A DNA stretch of 64,000 nucleotides, taken from the NCBI GenBank assembly GCA_000697475.1, contig JNEU01000813.1:1-64000 (forward strand). The letters are read 5' to 3'. Source of the stretch: Lichtheimia corymbifera B2541 (taxonomy: Eukaryota > Mucoromycota > Mucoromycetes > Mucorales > Lichtheimiaceae). The notes below the pieces were generated by a model. That model made no database searches and was not told the DNA's origin. It saw only the letters and a program-made list of their open reading frames with translations. The translations under genes were made by a program, and so were the position numbers. Positions 21,393-34,948 of the stretch are shown here, piece after piece; within the stretch, counting starts at the first letter, position 1; each line of letters opens with the position of its first letter.

Positions 21393-24300
21393 TCAAAAGA
21401 GTCGAGCACGTGTCGCGAATCAGGTTGAGTGAGAAAAATGCAAAGCTGCTGCTGCAAAGTGCTGGCCGTGTTGGTGGTGGTGTTGGTGTGTGAGTGTGAG
21501 TGTGTGTGTGAGACAAAGGAGGAAAAAGGGAAAAGAAAACAAGAGGCGGTTGAATTGGGAGATGTTGAGCGGGGGAGAAAGGGACCCAGTGCCACGTAAT
21601 ATGGGTTGCAAAAAAAAAAAAAAAAAAAACACAAGGCGCTCAATGTCGAAAACTCAGTAAGAAGAAAAAAAATGGTGGTCTGAGCAACATCTTTCTAAGC
21701 AAAGATGTTGTTTCGTTGTATGTGAGCGTGGTGTGTATCTGCCATGACTATCTTCTAGAAACGTCCTTGCTGTGTATGTATAGTGGTGTGGTATCGTGTT
21801 TTATGGTCATGGAGCCTTGTTCTCCCCCATCAGTGACCGACATTAGATTCGGATATTCTCCCTTGACTTTCTCCACATGCTGCAAGGTTGTGTCCCATTG
21901 GTATCAGCAAAGGATGGCTAAAAAATGAAGAACGTGTTCTGGAAGCACTTTAATGATGTCATTTCCCGTCGTACAAAAAAGCCAATGTGACCCCACTGAC
22001 GTAACCGGGCAACCGCTTGACACCTACTTCTGTCTTTGACACCATTTTTTTTACTCCCTTCAGCCAACTCAATCTCTTTACTCTTCCTCCCCCCCCGATT
22101 TTTCATTTTCTTTCTTTTCGTCGGGGGTGCCTGAATATCTTGTAAATGATCCAGAGTCTGACTGTTGGCAACAACAATAACAATAGCAATACAAATCACT
22201 ATCAAAACTCCTTTTATCTACCACATCCGGAATGCCGAGGGGGAGGTCGAGAATCGTTTTCTTACATGGAATGTGTGACAAATTGAAAATGCTTGTCACC
22301 CCCTCCCCCCTTTCTTATGGCTTTGCTATCAAACTATTCTTGCACACACACAATATACAAATGTGCGTCATATCATGCGAGAACCATGGTGCTCGGAGTT
22401 GCTCCGGAATGTATTATTGGTCTATCGTGAAAAGATGTGTGTATGTGTGTGTGTGTGGCAATTTTGCATCTATAGGGCTTTACCAAAACCTTGTTTGCAT
22501 ATTGCATATAGAGCATTCGATCAATCATTATAATCAAAAATGGAACAATCATGGTATCTCATGCTTCAGTCATCATGGCAAGGGGGAGAAAGAGCGATTG
22601 GCATAGTCGAGTGATCGCCCAAAACACAGCGGCGGACGCCACCTTTGCTTTCTTGCATGTTTCATCACTCATTATCCAGATGGAAGAGCAATTTCCCCTC
22701 TTTCCAACCTGTAGCATATATACCGCGCTCATCATTGTTATTGCCTATTTACCATGTACCACATTGTTATGTAACCTGTAATCCTTCATTGTTGCAGTCA
22801 ATCAACAAAATAGAAAGCATGGGCGAAAGAAAGTTGAAGCACGTGGCATATTAGGAAAACCATTAGTGTTTGTTACACTTGCGTTTGTGTAACACACCCT
22901 TGGTTGTTGTACGGACGACGTTAGGTTGTACAATGCAACTTCCTCCTTTTTCCCTTTACTGCCTTTTTCCAACCTTCTTTATCGGGTGATGATGTCCTTT
23001 GGCAGAATAGATGTGGTAGATAACATTGCATGGATGGGGAATGGTAAAAGCGTAGAGGCTCAATCAAGCAGCAAGTGCCAAGCACTATTATAAAATGGTC
23101 AGATTTATTTGACTGTTGTCATGATGTACAACAGTAAAATGGGATCCAGCTCACGTTTTGCTTATCAATCGTGTGGTCATATGGATCAATCTTCCTTGCG
23201 TAGCATCGGCAACTAGCCCTAAAAGTACCTTGAAGACCCCATTATTGGCTTGCTTGGCAGCATGTGGAAAATGAAAACAGAGCCATCATCATCGTCAATA
23301 AGGGACGAAGATCATCATAGCCCCCGGTTCGTTGGGCACCCCTTACCCCACATTCCTTATACACACACTTGAAAAGCCTGAGATGGCGTGGATGCACAGA
23401 TAATCTTTTGCTGCGAAATATGGAAAGCAAATACAGCTGTGTATCATCATCATCATGGGCATGATGCAATTCCTTGAGAAACATGCTCAGCTGACTCGTG
23501 CGTGATGATGGGTTATTCTCATTCACCCACGCATTGCTTCCCTTATGCAAGCTTGTCAACACTTGGAATCTTCCCACACCCGCACCTAACCTCGATGCGA
23601 GATGAATTCCATCCTCCATGCTTGTTCTTGCCATGAAAGAAGAATGGCGTCAACATCCATCATGTCATTTCTGATCCACATTTCTGGCATTATAAAAACG
23701 TCTGTACAAACATCCTAAGGAAGATTAAGGTTGGATGTATATCCTTAGCGTTTAGTTTGTCGTAATACACGATAAAATCGGCAGACTATAATGCGGCCAC
23801 ACACACGCACACACGCACATGCGTGACAGTTGTGGAGAGTGACAAAAAGGGGTATTTTTAAAAGCATAAGGAGAAAGACACAATGTGGATGACGTTGTAA
23901 GAATCAGGGAGCCTGTCGTTACGATATTTGTTTTGCATAGGCTTCACGTTTGGTCCTAAGCACCCATCATTGACCACATTAAGGAATAATCCTTTTTTAA
24001 CTATAAGAGAGGGGACGATAGCTTGTTCTTAGATTCAGGATACGGTTAGCCTTTATTAGGTTACTTTGTATGATGAGATGGTGGTTCCTGCAGCTGCTAC
24101 TGCAGGCAAACTAACCTACACCACACCATACCCCACACACGCCATGTTATGAGGAGGAGGAGGGAGGGGAGATAATGGTTGATTTCTCGTTACAGACTAT
24201 CCCGATGCACATGCACAACGCCACGCTTGTCATACCCGATTGTCATAATAAATATTCATTCACGGTCTGGAACAAGTTGCAAGCAAAAAACGGATAAATG

Positions 24301-24400
24301 ATCAACTTTCGGTAAAGGTATGATTGTCAATAAGCAAATGTACAAATATATGTGAATGTGTGTGTGTGTGCAAGGAAGAGAGAAATGAAAGAGCTGGTTG
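21393..24400. other. 3-kb gene-poor region
   Basis: The left end is the F-box promoter, with GT-rich repeats (about 21488-21512), a run of 20 A (21610-21629) and T/C-rich tracts. Further right are another GT microsatellite (about 22437-22456), an 8-bp stem-loop (TGTTACAC/GTGTAACA, 22871-22894) and CA repeats near 23805-23820. A 130-codon minus-strand frame at 23242-23634 has no domain, and I do not call it a gene. No tRNA or transposon signature was recognised. Confidence 0.55.
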
Positions 24401-27155
24401 CTATGGAGATTTGATGGATGAGGCTGCTTCTTGTACGAGTTCTTCAACAATGAGCTTGATCTTTTCACTGAATGTCAATACGCCTGCGTCTTTGGTTTGT
24501 GATCGTGAAAATAGTATTTCGCGTGTGATGGATGGTAATGCGGATGTGGATCGTTCATTTGATTGTGCAGGTGCTCGTAGTTGGAATTGAAGTTGATACG
24601 CTGGCTTGCCTTCTAGTTGTGTCTTGATCAATTGCACGTGTCTAGCAATCACTGTTAATGATACCGTCCTTGAATGTTGTCATGGTAAAATCACTTACAT
24701 GCTTCGCCATACATGATTAGCATCTTGATTAGCCGATGGACCAAGTGCCCAAGAGATAGAGCCATTGATTGTTTCTTCGATATCATCCACTTTCCATAAA
24801 CATCGACCTTGCTCACTAGGTGTGGCATTCTGGAAACCCGGTGTGCATCGGATGAAACTATTCGCGACCTCACACACCATTCGAAGTCCAATCAGGTTGA
24901 TTTCACGCGTGAGGAGTGCTTGAAACTCGCTAATGTTGCTCAAAGTCATCAGCCCTTGAGGTAATCGTACGGTGATGTTGCCAGATTCATGCAAAACAAA
25001 GAGCAAGAATTGTCTATAAAACCTTAAATGAGACAAAGAAAAAAGCACATCGTGACATCACTTACCCTTTCAAAATGCTGATACTGAGGCTAATGGCCAT
25101 TTCACCCACACCAGGATATGAGTCGCATAGGGAACCATCATTGCGTTTGCGTTGATCTGAAAAGCCATCACCACGTAATTCATAATGCACTGAAAGATTG
25201 GTACCACCTTCGCCCGTAAAAGGTTCAATGGCATCATAGACCAATTGTCGCACACGATCAAACAATACCCAGAACTTGCACATTGCCAAAGCGGGTGATA
25301 AAACGGGTACTGATGGTTGCCATGCATTGGTGCCACGTGCTTGCTGCATACGTCGATTGGTCCCACTACCACCGACAGCGCTGCTGGATGCTGTGCCAGA
25401 GGTGCCACCGGATGCTGATGATGGTTGTAATGGCGGTTCACCCATCGTTGTAAGCAATTGCTGAATTTTGCGATTGGGACATAATAACCGTGCTCTTGTC
25501 TTCCAAGTATTGAGACGATAACGCTGGAGGAGTAGTAATCGCAATGCAAGATCCAATGTCCTTCCGGATATTTGTTGTGTAGTTACAGGAGGAGTATCCA
25601 CTTGATCGTTTTTGTCATCATCGTCGTCAGATCCTCGTTCCTGGTCTTTGATGGCTGACGCTTCCACCCGGCGAATAGAGAGATCCACATGACCATCAAT
25701 AGTAACAATGACTTCCTCATCATCAAAACGCACGTCATTGTTGCTTGCAAGACCTTGAGCTTCTGATAACACCTGCACTTTTGAAATAAGTACAAGGTCA
25801 TCGTTGGATCATGGTATGCCTTACCGAAGCATAGAGCTCTGCATCAAATATGGTGGATTGGGCTTCAACGAGTTGCTGCTGAATCTTGCTCAATTGAGAA
25901 CTCATGGCCAGGCATGGAAGAACGCCTATATATGGTATTTAAGTACCAACACATAGCAACTTTAAATAGCGTTACTTACCGTTCTTTGATTTCTCATTCA
26001 CTTCCTCTGACATGCCCATGATTACTTCAGATCCCATATCGGATTGATGATCCAATTTGCCCATCTTTGATATGCTGACATTGGCGACCATTCTTCGTGG
26101 CAAGCTGTGTGGCAGTGTCAAGCGTGTCTTTTCCTCATCGTGGTCATCATTTGCTCTGCTGAATTCACCAAAGGATACTTCATTGAAATCAGATCCAGCT
26201 GTAAAATAATGGTAAGTATATCCATAATCGTCCATTCACGTTCATTTTTTTTACTTACCATCTGTATATCCATAACGCACCAAGAATGAAGTATCAGCAG
26301 AGACAGTGTTGGCATGCATCAACCAGTTGTTTCGACGTAGCTCCAACGCCTCTTCCCAGAATTGTTGCTCTCCATCCACCAATGATCTGAGCTTGGTTGC
26401 ACTTGATTTGAGAAATTCGGATGCATTTCTTTGTTGCTAAGGTTCCCATTGTTAGCAAAGCGCATGAAGGCAATCACACACACAACAACAACCAGCGTAC
26501 TTTGCGTTTCAATCCCAAAGTCAATTGAGCCGACTCCAGTTGTGCTTTAACGGTGGGTCTTGGTTTGGCTACATAAGTCGCATGCAGTGTGCCTGGCGGA
26601 AGAGGAAGGACGACATCTTTGGATCGGTTTTGAGACAAGAGGATATTGATGACATCCAATGCAACGTCAATTTCGCTCTTTGCATGACTAAATCAAAATT
26701 CACATTGTGAGGGAAAAAACAAATTACTAGATAATCAATGTATACTTACAAGAGCTTGTTATGGACCGATTCGCGTACTCTCGCCATATCAAAGCCTGAG
26801 GGTGCACCACTGACGGATTGATTGTTGGCGTCTTTGTCGTTGGCTTCAGAAGAAGTATCATCATCCACTGCTGTGATAGATTGTTGCAAACTCTCTTCAC
26901 TGATATCTCGCCAATCGCCACGCTCGAACCATATACGATCGACGTTGTCCATGAGTTTCTCGGGTAGTGATGGCTCGCTGCATTGGGTGAAACAAGGCAT
27001 AACGGTGTTAGACGTTGTTCAATGCTGAAACAAGTACGATGACGATACTACTTTTTGAAGATCTCTTGGCCATTGTCCTCAATGTCGACGGGTACTTGAT
27101 CGAGAGAAGGTTGGAGTGAGAGCTTCAATCGTTTGGGTGCTGGTTCGTTGTCCAT
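24401..27155 (-). CDS. MED17: Mediator subunit Med17 (Srb4)
   Basis: Nine minus-strand exons join in phase to 768 residues: 27052-27155, 26750-26977, 26501-26687, 26259-26436, 25980-26198, 25825-25925, 25066-25772, 24699-25013 and 24401-24668. Diagnostic stretches are the N-terminal KRLKLSLQPS, the central block FLKSSATKLRSLVDGEQQFWEEALELRRNNW followed by FLVRYGYTDAGSDFNEVSF, and the C-terminal ISEFQALLTREINLI. Med17 is the scaffold of the Mediator head module, contacts RNA polymerase II and TFIIH and is required for most polymerase II transcription in the nucleus. Acidic and Ser/Thr-rich inserts (DDDDDKNDQ, SSASGGTSGTASSS) are lineage-specific. The last intron needs the acceptor TTCAAG at 24669 rather than a nearer ACAG, which would bring in a stop. 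It is divergent from the RNF10-like gene with a 376-bp shared promoter. Confidence 0.93.
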
Positions 27156-27531
27156 GGTTGACGTGCAATGGTAGTTGAGGAACCCGCGTGCTGCTACACT
27201 CTGGCGAACTCCACCAATAATAAATCTTTGGTATTGCCAAGTTGAGATAACTCGTTCCCTTTTGATACTGCGGTTACTCGAAACCCCTACTTTCAACACC
27301 TTCTTCTATACCATGAATACTCGTTGCCAGAGCAGTTCACATTACGAAGAACGGGGCAATTCAGGTGCTTGGCAACAGATATCGTGCGCGACATGACCCT
27401 TTGCATTCTAACAACAACCTTGTTTAGACGCTCATTACGTCCACAGACGCCAGCAGCGCAAGCAACGGCAAGCCTCGTTGAATCACCTCCTGAACTTTAC
27501 ACTACCTGAACGCGAGACCACAGAAGAGACA

Positions 27532-29111
27532 ATGCCAAGGTCGACCAATAACGTGGCCTCTTATAAGCCGTATAAGAAGGAAGATTATCTCAATGCAAAG
27601 TAAGTGGCGACATTCATGCAAGCTTATCTTGTACATTGACCCCTCCTCCTTATCAAGTTTCCGGTTTCTACTCGATGCATCCGGTGATTATACAAAACAA
27701 TTGAACGATCCAGATATTTCTTTTGATTGGGATTGGATTGAACAAGTAGTAAGTTTAATCATGGATGATGATAATCGAACAACAACTCACCCACTCACTC
27801 TATTAGTTATTGTATGGAGTGTCTTCATGCCCCATTTGTTTGGAATCGCCTACAGCTGCACGCATTGCTCGATGTGGTCACGTGTTTTGCCTTGGTTGTA
27901 TCTTGCATTGTCTTCAAGAACATAAAGCATGCCCTATTTGCTGGGATTGTATCCTTGGTCCCCGTGATCTCAAGCCTGTCAAGGTCCTAGAAAGCAAGAC
28001 ATACAACGCAGGAGATCCAATCGATCTATGCTTAGTGCATCGTCATGCCAATTCCATGTTTGCTCTGCCTGCTACCTCCTCTACCATCACGAATACCACA
28101 TTGATCCCCTGGAACACGGCACCTCTCGCCATGCAATTTTCAAGATTCATGCTAGCCAAGCCAGAATATATGGAAGCAGAGTATGACAAGGATGCAGAAT
28201 GCCTCAGCAAAGCTATCCAGGATGTTGATGAGGATAATGAATTGGCAGCTTTACTTGCTGGATTGGATGTGGTGCATACGAACAAGGAACGACATCAGCA
28301 GCAACGAGAAGCAGCATCATCATTGAATAACAATAACAACAATCATCACCATCATCATCGGATACATCAGCAGCATGAAGCAACAGGAGAATCAAGAGTC
28401 GATTATCATTTCTATCAAGAGGCAAACGGACAATTTATCTTTTTGAATTCACGTGATATTCGAGTACTCAAACACGAGTTTGGTGATTATCATTTATTCC
28501 CTTTACGGATACGGCCGGTGATTCGAGCATTGGAGGAAATCATCTTGACAGAGGTACGTGTGTGTGCGTGTGTTCGGGGATCTCTTGATGGAAATAATGC
28601 TTGACGCATGTTCATGCAGGAACACAGACGTCGGTCAAAGTATCTGGGTCATCTCCCCATCGGATGTACGATTACACTGGTTTCCGTAGACTTGTCTGGA
28701 ATTGTTTCCAAAGAGACACTGGATATTTTTGTGGGCAAGTTGAAATTTCTTTTGTGGATAGCAGGCTTCATTCTAACACAGCTACGTGTTATGATAGATC
28801 ATTCGATCCCAGAGAAGCAAGAGGCGAAAAATGAATCTGTGCCTGAAGAAGAGACGACATCTCTTGAGACAATCCGAGAACTTGTGGCGGAAGAAGAGTG
28901 GTCTGATGAGGAGGAGATGTTACAGCATGTGCTTAGGATATCGGCATTAGAATATCACAAGGAGAGCAGTACAGGCCATGGCCCAACAACAACCACCACC
29001 AGAGATCAAGCTGAAGATCCAGTGGATGAAGACAATGATGATCACACGTACGATGATTGGGAATGGGAGGAATATGTAGAAACCAGCAAGTCTACCAGGC
29101 AACGCCGGTAG
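27532..29111 (+). CDS. RNF10: RING finger E3 ligase of the RNF10/Mag2 family
   Basis: Exons 27532-27599, 27658-27748, 27807-28553 and 28620-29111 join in phase to 465 residues. The order of conserved blocks matches RNF10: a basic leader, FRFLLDASGDYT ... DPDISFDWDWIEQV, then a C3HC4 RING (CPICLESPTAARIARCGHVFC ... CPIC), a region ending FYQEANGQFIFLNSRDIRVLKHEFG, then RRSKYLGHLPIGCTITLVSVDL and VSKETLDIF. Human RNF10 and yeast Mag2 mono-ubiquitinate 40S ribosomal proteins uS3/uS5 on stalled initiation complexes, so a ribosome quality-control role is likely. Poly-Asn/His lies at ~170-190 and the tail is acidic. A 51-nt in-frame segment, 28731-28781, begins GTGGGC and ends ACACAG and encodes an out-of-place hydrophobic stretch. 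It may be an additional intron (then 448 residues). Confidence 0.92.
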
Positions 29112-29393
29112 CACTGCGTGTACCGTAGTCATGGAAATTGCTCTTATAAAGAAAACGTTTTATGTACAATTTCAAAATCTATATTATATCTAAACGATTG
29201 GTAATGTCAAATGAGATGAACTTAGTTGCATAATAGGAGGGGGATGATAAGTAGAACATAAATAGCAATAGATAGAGCGCATAGATAGAAAAAAGGTACA
29301 ACAAAATCAGTAATGCTGGATGAAGTAAACATAAAAACTTGATGCGAAAGGACGAGTAGTGCTGTTGTATAGATCTAAAAGATTGACTGAGGA

Positions 29394-32300
29394 TTAAGTT
29401 AATCGTCGGACATTGGGTGATGGGGATGATGTCGAATTCGTTGGTCGGACCGGGATATCGACTTCGAGTCCTTGCGTCAGATTTTGAAGCTCTCGAGCCA
29501 GTTTGCTACATGTTCAAACCACCTGTGAGATATAAAAGCACTGATACACGCAGGGGGGATATCAGGGTAACAAGGCAATGAAAAGATTCTTTTAGACATA
29601 CCATGCTGTTTGATGCCATTGGTTACGTTCTTTCATTGTAACTTCCAGCTTTCTCCTGATTTGCATTTCTGGGCTTGGATGACTGGGTCGTCGATGATGG
29701 TATATACGTTGTCGTTGAGACTCGATACTCGTATCATCATCCTCATCATCCTCATCGTCACCACCACCGCCACCATCATCATCATCAATCCTCCTCTGAC
29801 GTTGCCGCTGATGTCGCTGGTAACCAAGTGTATCAAACATCTGATCCAATTCATGGTTGAATGCCTAATAGCAGCATAATAATGAGACCACCGTTGCCAT
29901 TATTTGCACACAATGAATGATACCCTACATACCTCATATAGCAGATCATTTTCTGCTATACAGTCCCGATATCGTATACGTAGTGCGGCAAGCTCTTCGT
30001 CCCTCTAAATGCGAATGTTAATTTCCATTGTTGACTCCTTGTTCGTCACATTGGATATATTACCTTTCGTAGCTCCCTTGTCAATTGTCGAACAACCGAA
30101 CCCATTTCCTCATAGTCATGAATGATATTGCTGTATTTGCGATTGAATTCACTCTTCATGATATCCATCTCCAGCATAAGCTTATCGATGCCATCTTGAA
30201 CAGGATTGGGTTGTACCGCGGGTGGTGGTGTTTGGCAGCTCTCACTGCTTGATGATGAAAGAGGCGAATGGCTCTTGATTTGCGCCAAGAGCTCAGTGAC
30301 CTTTTCGTCCACTTGGATATGCTCCTAAAGTATTACAGCAACCATGTCAGCTCGCGTTCATATCCATGATCTATACACTACTTACTGTGCCGAGTAGATC
30401 ATGCGAAAACGGTGTATATGTGCCACTGCTGCTGCTGCTATTAATGCGACCTATTAGTGGCGGTGCTAAATCATGGGTGCTATCCATAGGCGTAGATAGC
30501 GTGCTACGACTGGAAAATGGATCTTGTGTTGTCGATGATCCACCCCAACTCTTGCGACATCCCGGCAAATTGGTGGAGCTGTTGCAGCTGGAACGTGTGC
30601 TCATGGTCGGCTGTGAGATGTTATTGTCCGGATACTTTGGAGGATATTCTGGTGGCATGTCACGTCTTTGGCGTTGCACGGGGTGAGACATCTTTTTGGC
30701 GCTTTCATTTGAAAGATCATGCTCACTATTGGACCTTGCATTGGATGATGATCGGTTGCCAGGCTGCAGATTTCCATAAAAGCATTAGCAACATACGACC
30801 ATTAACGATAAAAAAAATCCAAACATACCATAAGCTCATATGACACGGTCTGTGATGGATGTACACTAGGCTAATATCCTATATAAGTATATACAACACA
30901 TACTTTGCACTATCTTGGATCACTTACCCGATACATGGATGCAATCGACTCGGTCAATGATTTTCTTCGAACGTTCATCGAATTGCGCTTGCTGTTGCCT
31001 TGATGCATAATGGAGATATCAACCGCTGTTTCTTGCTCTGAATCATTGCTGTTGGAGCTTGCTGAAGAATAGGCGCGTGAAATACGTGACTCCATAAATC
31101 CCGTTGTCTTGGAAAATTCATCACTGTTCACGCTCTTTCGTCGGGCGGCAGATGATGAAGATGCAATGGCTGTGGCATTATTGGATGACGGTAATGCAGG
31201 TGGTGACCCCAAACCAGAAAATAGCTTGAAGGTATTCATGCTGCGACGGCGATTGAGCTCCTTTCGAAAAGTGGATGATATCGGTTTGATTTGATTGGCA
31301 TATCGCAGTCGACGACGTCGCCCATAAGTGGAAAGTGATGTAGCCATTCTTCCCACCTCACGTAAATCCTTGTCGCATGCATAAACTATCGACAACTCTT
31401 TAAGTGATCTTGTTTGAAGGCTTATAAATATAGCACCTATCAGCCAATACCTACGATTGCCAAGCAATCGATCCCTAAAATGATGGATCTCGGTCTCATT
31501 TCCTGTCGACAGCTCAAGGTCTGATGTAACATGGCTATCAGATGTACATCCAAGTGCCAGCTTGCTACGCATCGTGATACTAAATCCAAATTACATTAGC
31601 AAGTTGAATACCTAAGGAAGGGCCGACGTGAACTTACGTGTGCTTCCCTCCACCAATATTGACCGGTTTCACCAACCCAAGCATATGGGGTATCATGAAG
31701 CTGTTACTCAATGCTGACTTTAGCTTGGGCGAATTGGGATCTTTGATATAAACAAGGGCCACTTCATTCTATAGAATAAGTAAGAGCGAGGAATTTACAT
31801 TGGAGATTGAAGTATCGTGGTAATAACTTTGCGCTGCTCACCTTTGCTTGTACTTGGTGATATGCTGATAAGCGATAAATGTTGGCGAAAAAGTAACGGT
31901 CATTCCATAAGCAACATGTCCAATCAAGCAAGACATCATCTGCCGTATTCAAAAGTAAGCAAGTGGTTGACGAATATGAGCAAAAGAGATGTGAGCCTTA
32001 CCCATACGGTGGAGGCTCAATTTTTGCCTTCCAAATTGTTCCACAAAATTTTGGCGTTCCTGCATCAGCGACTGGATCGTTTTTGTACTACCATCAGGTG
32101 ATGTGCATGAAATACTAAAGAGTCGAGGTGAATCTTCCAAAAAGTAGCCTTCAAGTGCATCTCGTGTTTGGGGGTCGACATCCGTTGGGGTAACAGCTTC
32201 ACTCGTTGCGGCCACTAGGGTAAATGATCCTGGAACACCTATCATCCCGCACCAATTCAAGAGAGCTTTTAGTATACCACCCATTCTTCTTCACCTTCGT

Positions 32301-34153
32301 CAGCCATTTGATGTTTATTACCTGCAACACCATCATGGACTTCAATATCACTTAGACCCATCCATCCTCGAAATTTGAGTTTTCGATCATATCGCTTGGT
32401 GAGATCAGCCTTTCGTGCTAGCAACGATAGCATACCAGATTTATCACGCTCATGATCCAGGCCGCATGATTCCAATCCATCCACTGCATAGGATGGTCTT
32501 CGTGCAACCATCAACTTGTCAGTGAAAAGAAATAATGTCACCGGATGTGCTGGTTTTCCAGTGTTCAAATCGTGCTCTACCGCATCAAGATGGCATATCA
32601 AGCTACGCTGTTGGCTTATTAACGAGGCCTGTATCGAGATTAAGCTTATAAGAACATTATTCATATTTGACCTCGTATGCTTACCGGGCAATTTTGAATG
32701 GATTGAAGCATGTTGTGGAATATCTTGATGAGCTTGGTATGATAATCCTCGCTCATGTTGGCAATTTCCTCTGCAGCTTTTAATGCCTCGGTCAATCCTG
32801 GCAGATCGGAATGATCATCAGTGGTATGCTTGATCAGCTCTACCCAATACAGTTATCCACGTCAGCACCCCAAGGATCATTGCTTGTTTATGTGACATGT
32901 CAAATGTACTAACCTTTAAAAAACATGGTGTAGCGGCCGACCCGCTGCCCTGGTAGTGCCAAGTAGTCGTACACGGTTTGATTCCCCTTATTGACCTTTA
33001 GCTTCTGTTGTTATATATCACGCCACTTGTGGTAAGTCACACTGCTCATCAGCGATCATAATGGTTCTTACGTTTAGATAAGCTTCATACGTGGCATTGT
33101 GTTTTTGCTCCTTTATATTGAATGATTGTGCGTTTTCGACACCCAAGAGAAATTTGCGATAACAGGTAGCGAATCGCCGCATCTAATTAACCACACACAC
33201 ACACAAACATTGATGCGCGTCCCAAATCAGCAACTTGTTCTCTCCAATCATCGGATACTTCCGTCGGCTTCTACCACAACAACTGTCAAACTTACGTGCA
33301 TAAGACACATGTCACCAAAATTCATGGAAATGGCTGAGGATTGATATCGAGCCAAATCAAGCCTGAATGCCTCGTTGGCTTGTAAGAGCTGCTCCACATT
33401 CATGAAGATTTTGCTACATTCATAAGGCCCAAGGATACATCGCTGCTTATCACGAGCTCGGGAGCGGATCGGTTGGACGATCGACTAGTACACATAAAAG
33501 GTATCATTTTAGTCATGCCAAAGGAGAAATCAAAAATATACCCAATGAACATTACATACCGACACAAATGATCGTAGACTAGCCACATAATTATCTTCGG
33601 TCAATACAAACTCGGAAATCAAGTTGCCTCGACGCTCATCGTTCTAATGTAAAATTATATTCATGCATGAACACAATTGTGTGAGAATCTGTGCTTCCTT
33701 CCTTATCCCTTTTAGCACTATCATTTGATTTCACACGCACCTTTATGAACCGTCGTTGCTGTTCTACAGGTAAGGGTGAATAGGTGGATTGGCGTCGTGT
33801 TGTTTGTGGTTGACGTGTAGCGGTTGACGTGATTACATTATAGAATGCATCATAGCTTGTACATGCTATTATGGAGGTTCATGGTCAATCGAAAATTCTC
33901 CACTATATAGGGGGAACAAAGAAGCCTTACTATCTGCCAAATGGTCGTCGACAACAAGATCGTAATATACGCACTACAATAATAGGAGGAGGAGACTAAG
34001 ATAGCGTAACACATGGACGTTTGCAGCGATGTTTACCAGCGAATCGGGAACATGTTTGACGTTGGAAGGCTTTGGTGGTGCGATAGCATAACGATCCGCA
34101 ACGGCGAGGTTCCGGCAGTGGAGATAGCCATAGGGCTCCAAGTCCTGCATCAT
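29394..34153 (-). CDS. RhoGEF (Dbl-homology) protein with PH-like domain
   Basis: Nineteen minus-strand exons join in phase to 1155 residues: 34037-34153, 33931-33973, 33741-33865, 33560-33643, 33296-33484, 33072-33182, 32914-33004, 32685-32839, 32322-32628, 32002-32238, 31842-31939, 31638-31768, 30928-31579, 30829-30870, 30386-30763, 30064-30324, 29933-30004, 29602-29864 and 29394-29505. Residues ~95-290 form a DH domain: LISEFVLTEDNYVASLRSFV, ILGPYECSKIFMNVEQLL, FGDMCLMHMRRFATCYRKFLL, and the signature LPGQRVGRYTMFFKELIKHT. A PH-like part follows (LFLFTDKLMVARRP ... RGWMGLSDIEVHDG). The C-terminal half is Ser-rich, with a predicted coiled-coil (MLEMDIMKSEFNRKYSNIIHDYEEM) and an acidic/His-rich segment. 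It should activate a Rho/Cdc42 GTPase in polarity or septation, and the layout resembles Bud3/Gef3-type fungal GEFs. A 42-nt in-frame segment within exon 13 may be an extra intron. Confidence 0.9.
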
Positions 34154-34948
34154 CAGCAGCAGCAGCCATGTTGAGTTTTAAAAAGTGCCCCATCATCTTC
34201 ATGCAACTTGACTACCCACACCCATATGCAGGTTTTTCCAACCCACCTTTTCTGTCATGGAAGCGTCAAGCGGCGAAAAAGACAAGAGAGAAAAAATGTG
34301 TGTGGAAAAGAGGAAAAGAAAGAAAGTGGGATAAGGCAACAAAGTTTTTTAAGCTGTGCAGGGCAAAATAGCAGTTACCATCAAGGGCAGCCGGAACCGA
34401 CGGCTACACAACCCGAGCGTGTGTACAACATAAAGACTGAGTATCAAACCATCTTGAACCCGAACAAAGCCCTTGCTTTCAATGACCCATTTGCCACAAC
34501 AATCATTATCCAGGACACCCATCTTGGTTTGTTGATCCAAGGAGATGGAATATTACTGATTCAAAAGTAGCCTTTATTAAAGCAAGAAGAAAACATGCTG
34601 ACATAAAGGGTTGTAAAGCAAAAAGACAATGACACCAAAAGAATAATGAAACCGTGGAGGTGAATCTATGCAAGATTGATGGGGGATCAAATAAATGAAT
34701 GTCAAGCAGGAGAGAGAGTGTGTTGCAAATATGTTTATAAATGTTGTATGTGTAAGGATGATGTAGATGATGATGGTGCTACTGCTACGTGGAAAAAGAT
34801 AGCACAAACATCAGTGGAGTCACATGTGTTATGTGTATGCCTCGGGGACAAAAGTGTGCTTCACACCCACATACTCACGCACACACAGCTTGCCTTTAGT
34901 GTTTCACCTTTTCTCTTATCTCTTCTCACTCCCTTCCACCTTTCCACC
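34154..34948. other. Divergent promoter region between RhoGEF and Atg18
   Basis: Frames here are short and overlapping. CA-rich repeats (about 34860-34890) precede the Atg18 start. No gene is supported. Confidence 0.55.

Noticed and set aside
22871..22894. 8-bp hairpin as a terminator or small RNA gene
   Set aside because: The stem is short, has no flanking U-tract or polymerase III boxes and is in a eukaryotic genome, so it is probably chance.
23242..23634. 130-codon minus-strand frame as a gene
   Set aside because: No domain, no splice pattern and no promoter feature. Length alone is not enough in a 3-kb gene-free stretch.
34037..34169. Start of the RhoGEF at ATG 34169 (MAAAADDAGLG)
   Set aside because: That frame reaches the first donor in phase 1 and cannot join exon 2. 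The ATG at 34153 gives a phase-0 join and a protein-like leader.
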